This document shows, piece after piece, positions 5,060-5,139 of a DNA stretch of 5,139 bases. Origin of the DNA: Candidatus Sumerlaeota bacterium (GTDB lineage: Bacteria; Sumerlaeota; T1SED10-198M). The notes beneath the pieces are model-generated. The model ran no database searches, was not told the DNA's origin, and saw nothing but the letters and a program-made list of their open reading frames with translations. The DNA is taken from assembly GCA_003554345.1 (NCBI GenBank), contig PWGE01000051.1, positions 1 through 5,139 of the forward strand, read 5' to 3'. Both the position numbers and the translations under genes were made by a program. The number at the start of each line of letters is the position of its first letter. Positions within the stretch are counted from its first letter, which is position 1.

Positions 5060-5139
5060 TTACAACCATGAATCTGTATCGACCCCCAGCTGCGCCAAAA
5101 CTTCCCGCTGTTTTACCGTAGATTCAGTAATAAGCGAAC
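5056..5139 (-). CDS. C-terminal end of a convergent gene, possibly a transposase (partial)
   Basis: On the minus strand a frame enters from the right edge and stops at TAA (5062-5060). It encodes 25 complete visible residues ending TVKQREVLAQLGVDTDSWL. The other two minus frames are closed by stops within the same stretch. The pattern (T..Q.EVL..LGV) resembles the C-termini I recall for IS1634/IS4-type DDE transposases, but 25 residues cannot establish this, and any other protein end is possible. It converges on the SlyD-like gene, and the bidirectional terminator between them fits that layout. A 7-bp inverted repeat TAAAATC/GATTTTA (5045-5062) overlaps its stop codon. Confidence 0.35.

Noticed and set aside
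1-5139. CRISPR arrays, tRNA or rRNA genes, riboswitches
   Set aside because: No regularly spaced direct repeats, no cloverleaf-like segments with the GTTCGA-type T-arm, and no recognisable riboswitch core were seen in the gaps on either strand.

Overview
The window comes from a bacterium of low-to-moderate GC, about 40% by eye, that uses the standard genetic code: Trp is read from TGG and none of the main frames needs TGA as sense. Genes start at ATG behind GAGGT- or AAGGAG-type ribosome binding sites and end in clear intrinsic terminators. The actin-like proteins carry a V/I-E-E-E-V/I-K motif that I recall from the multi-MreB sets of Spiroplasma. The SlyD-type isomerase and the DUF438/hemerythrin/PAS protein are common in anaerobic bacteria such as spirochaetes and Firmicutes. 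The phylum cannot be fixed from this window. A Firmicutes/Mollicutes relative or a spirochaete would fit.

Left half (1-2757): three MreB-family actin homologues in direct tandem on the + strand, separated by only 26 and 39 bp. The first is cut by the window edge. The other two are complete, at 336 and 362 residues. All three end in nearly the same C-terminal tail and are clearly paralogues, but only about half their residues are shared, so the duplications are old. The cluster closes with a strong GC-rich hairpin terminator. No mreC, mreD or other cell-wall gene lies downstream, so this looks like a dedicated multi-actin operon.

Middle (2758-4207): an intergenic region carries a Crp/Fnr-like dyad placed about 41.5 bp upstream of the start point predicted from a -10 box. 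It precedes a single-gene unit encoding a DUF438 + hemerythrin-like (HHE) + PAS protein, probably a diiron/redox or gas-responsive protein. This unit has its own composite terminator. A purine-rich 49-codon reading frame lies antisense in the gap after it.

Right part (4208-5139): a SlyD-like FKBP-type peptidyl-prolyl isomerase without the usual His-rich tail, a near-perfect bidirectional terminator, and about 180 bp of AT-rich DNA with small inverted repeats. At the edge is the C-terminal end of a convergent minus-strand reading frame, possibly a transposase.

The isomerase and the DUF438 gene appear to be transcribed separately from the mreB array. The most notable element is the triple MreB array with its unusual active-site motif and differing N-termini. 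The putative Crp/Fnr-controlled hemerythrin/PAS gene comes second.
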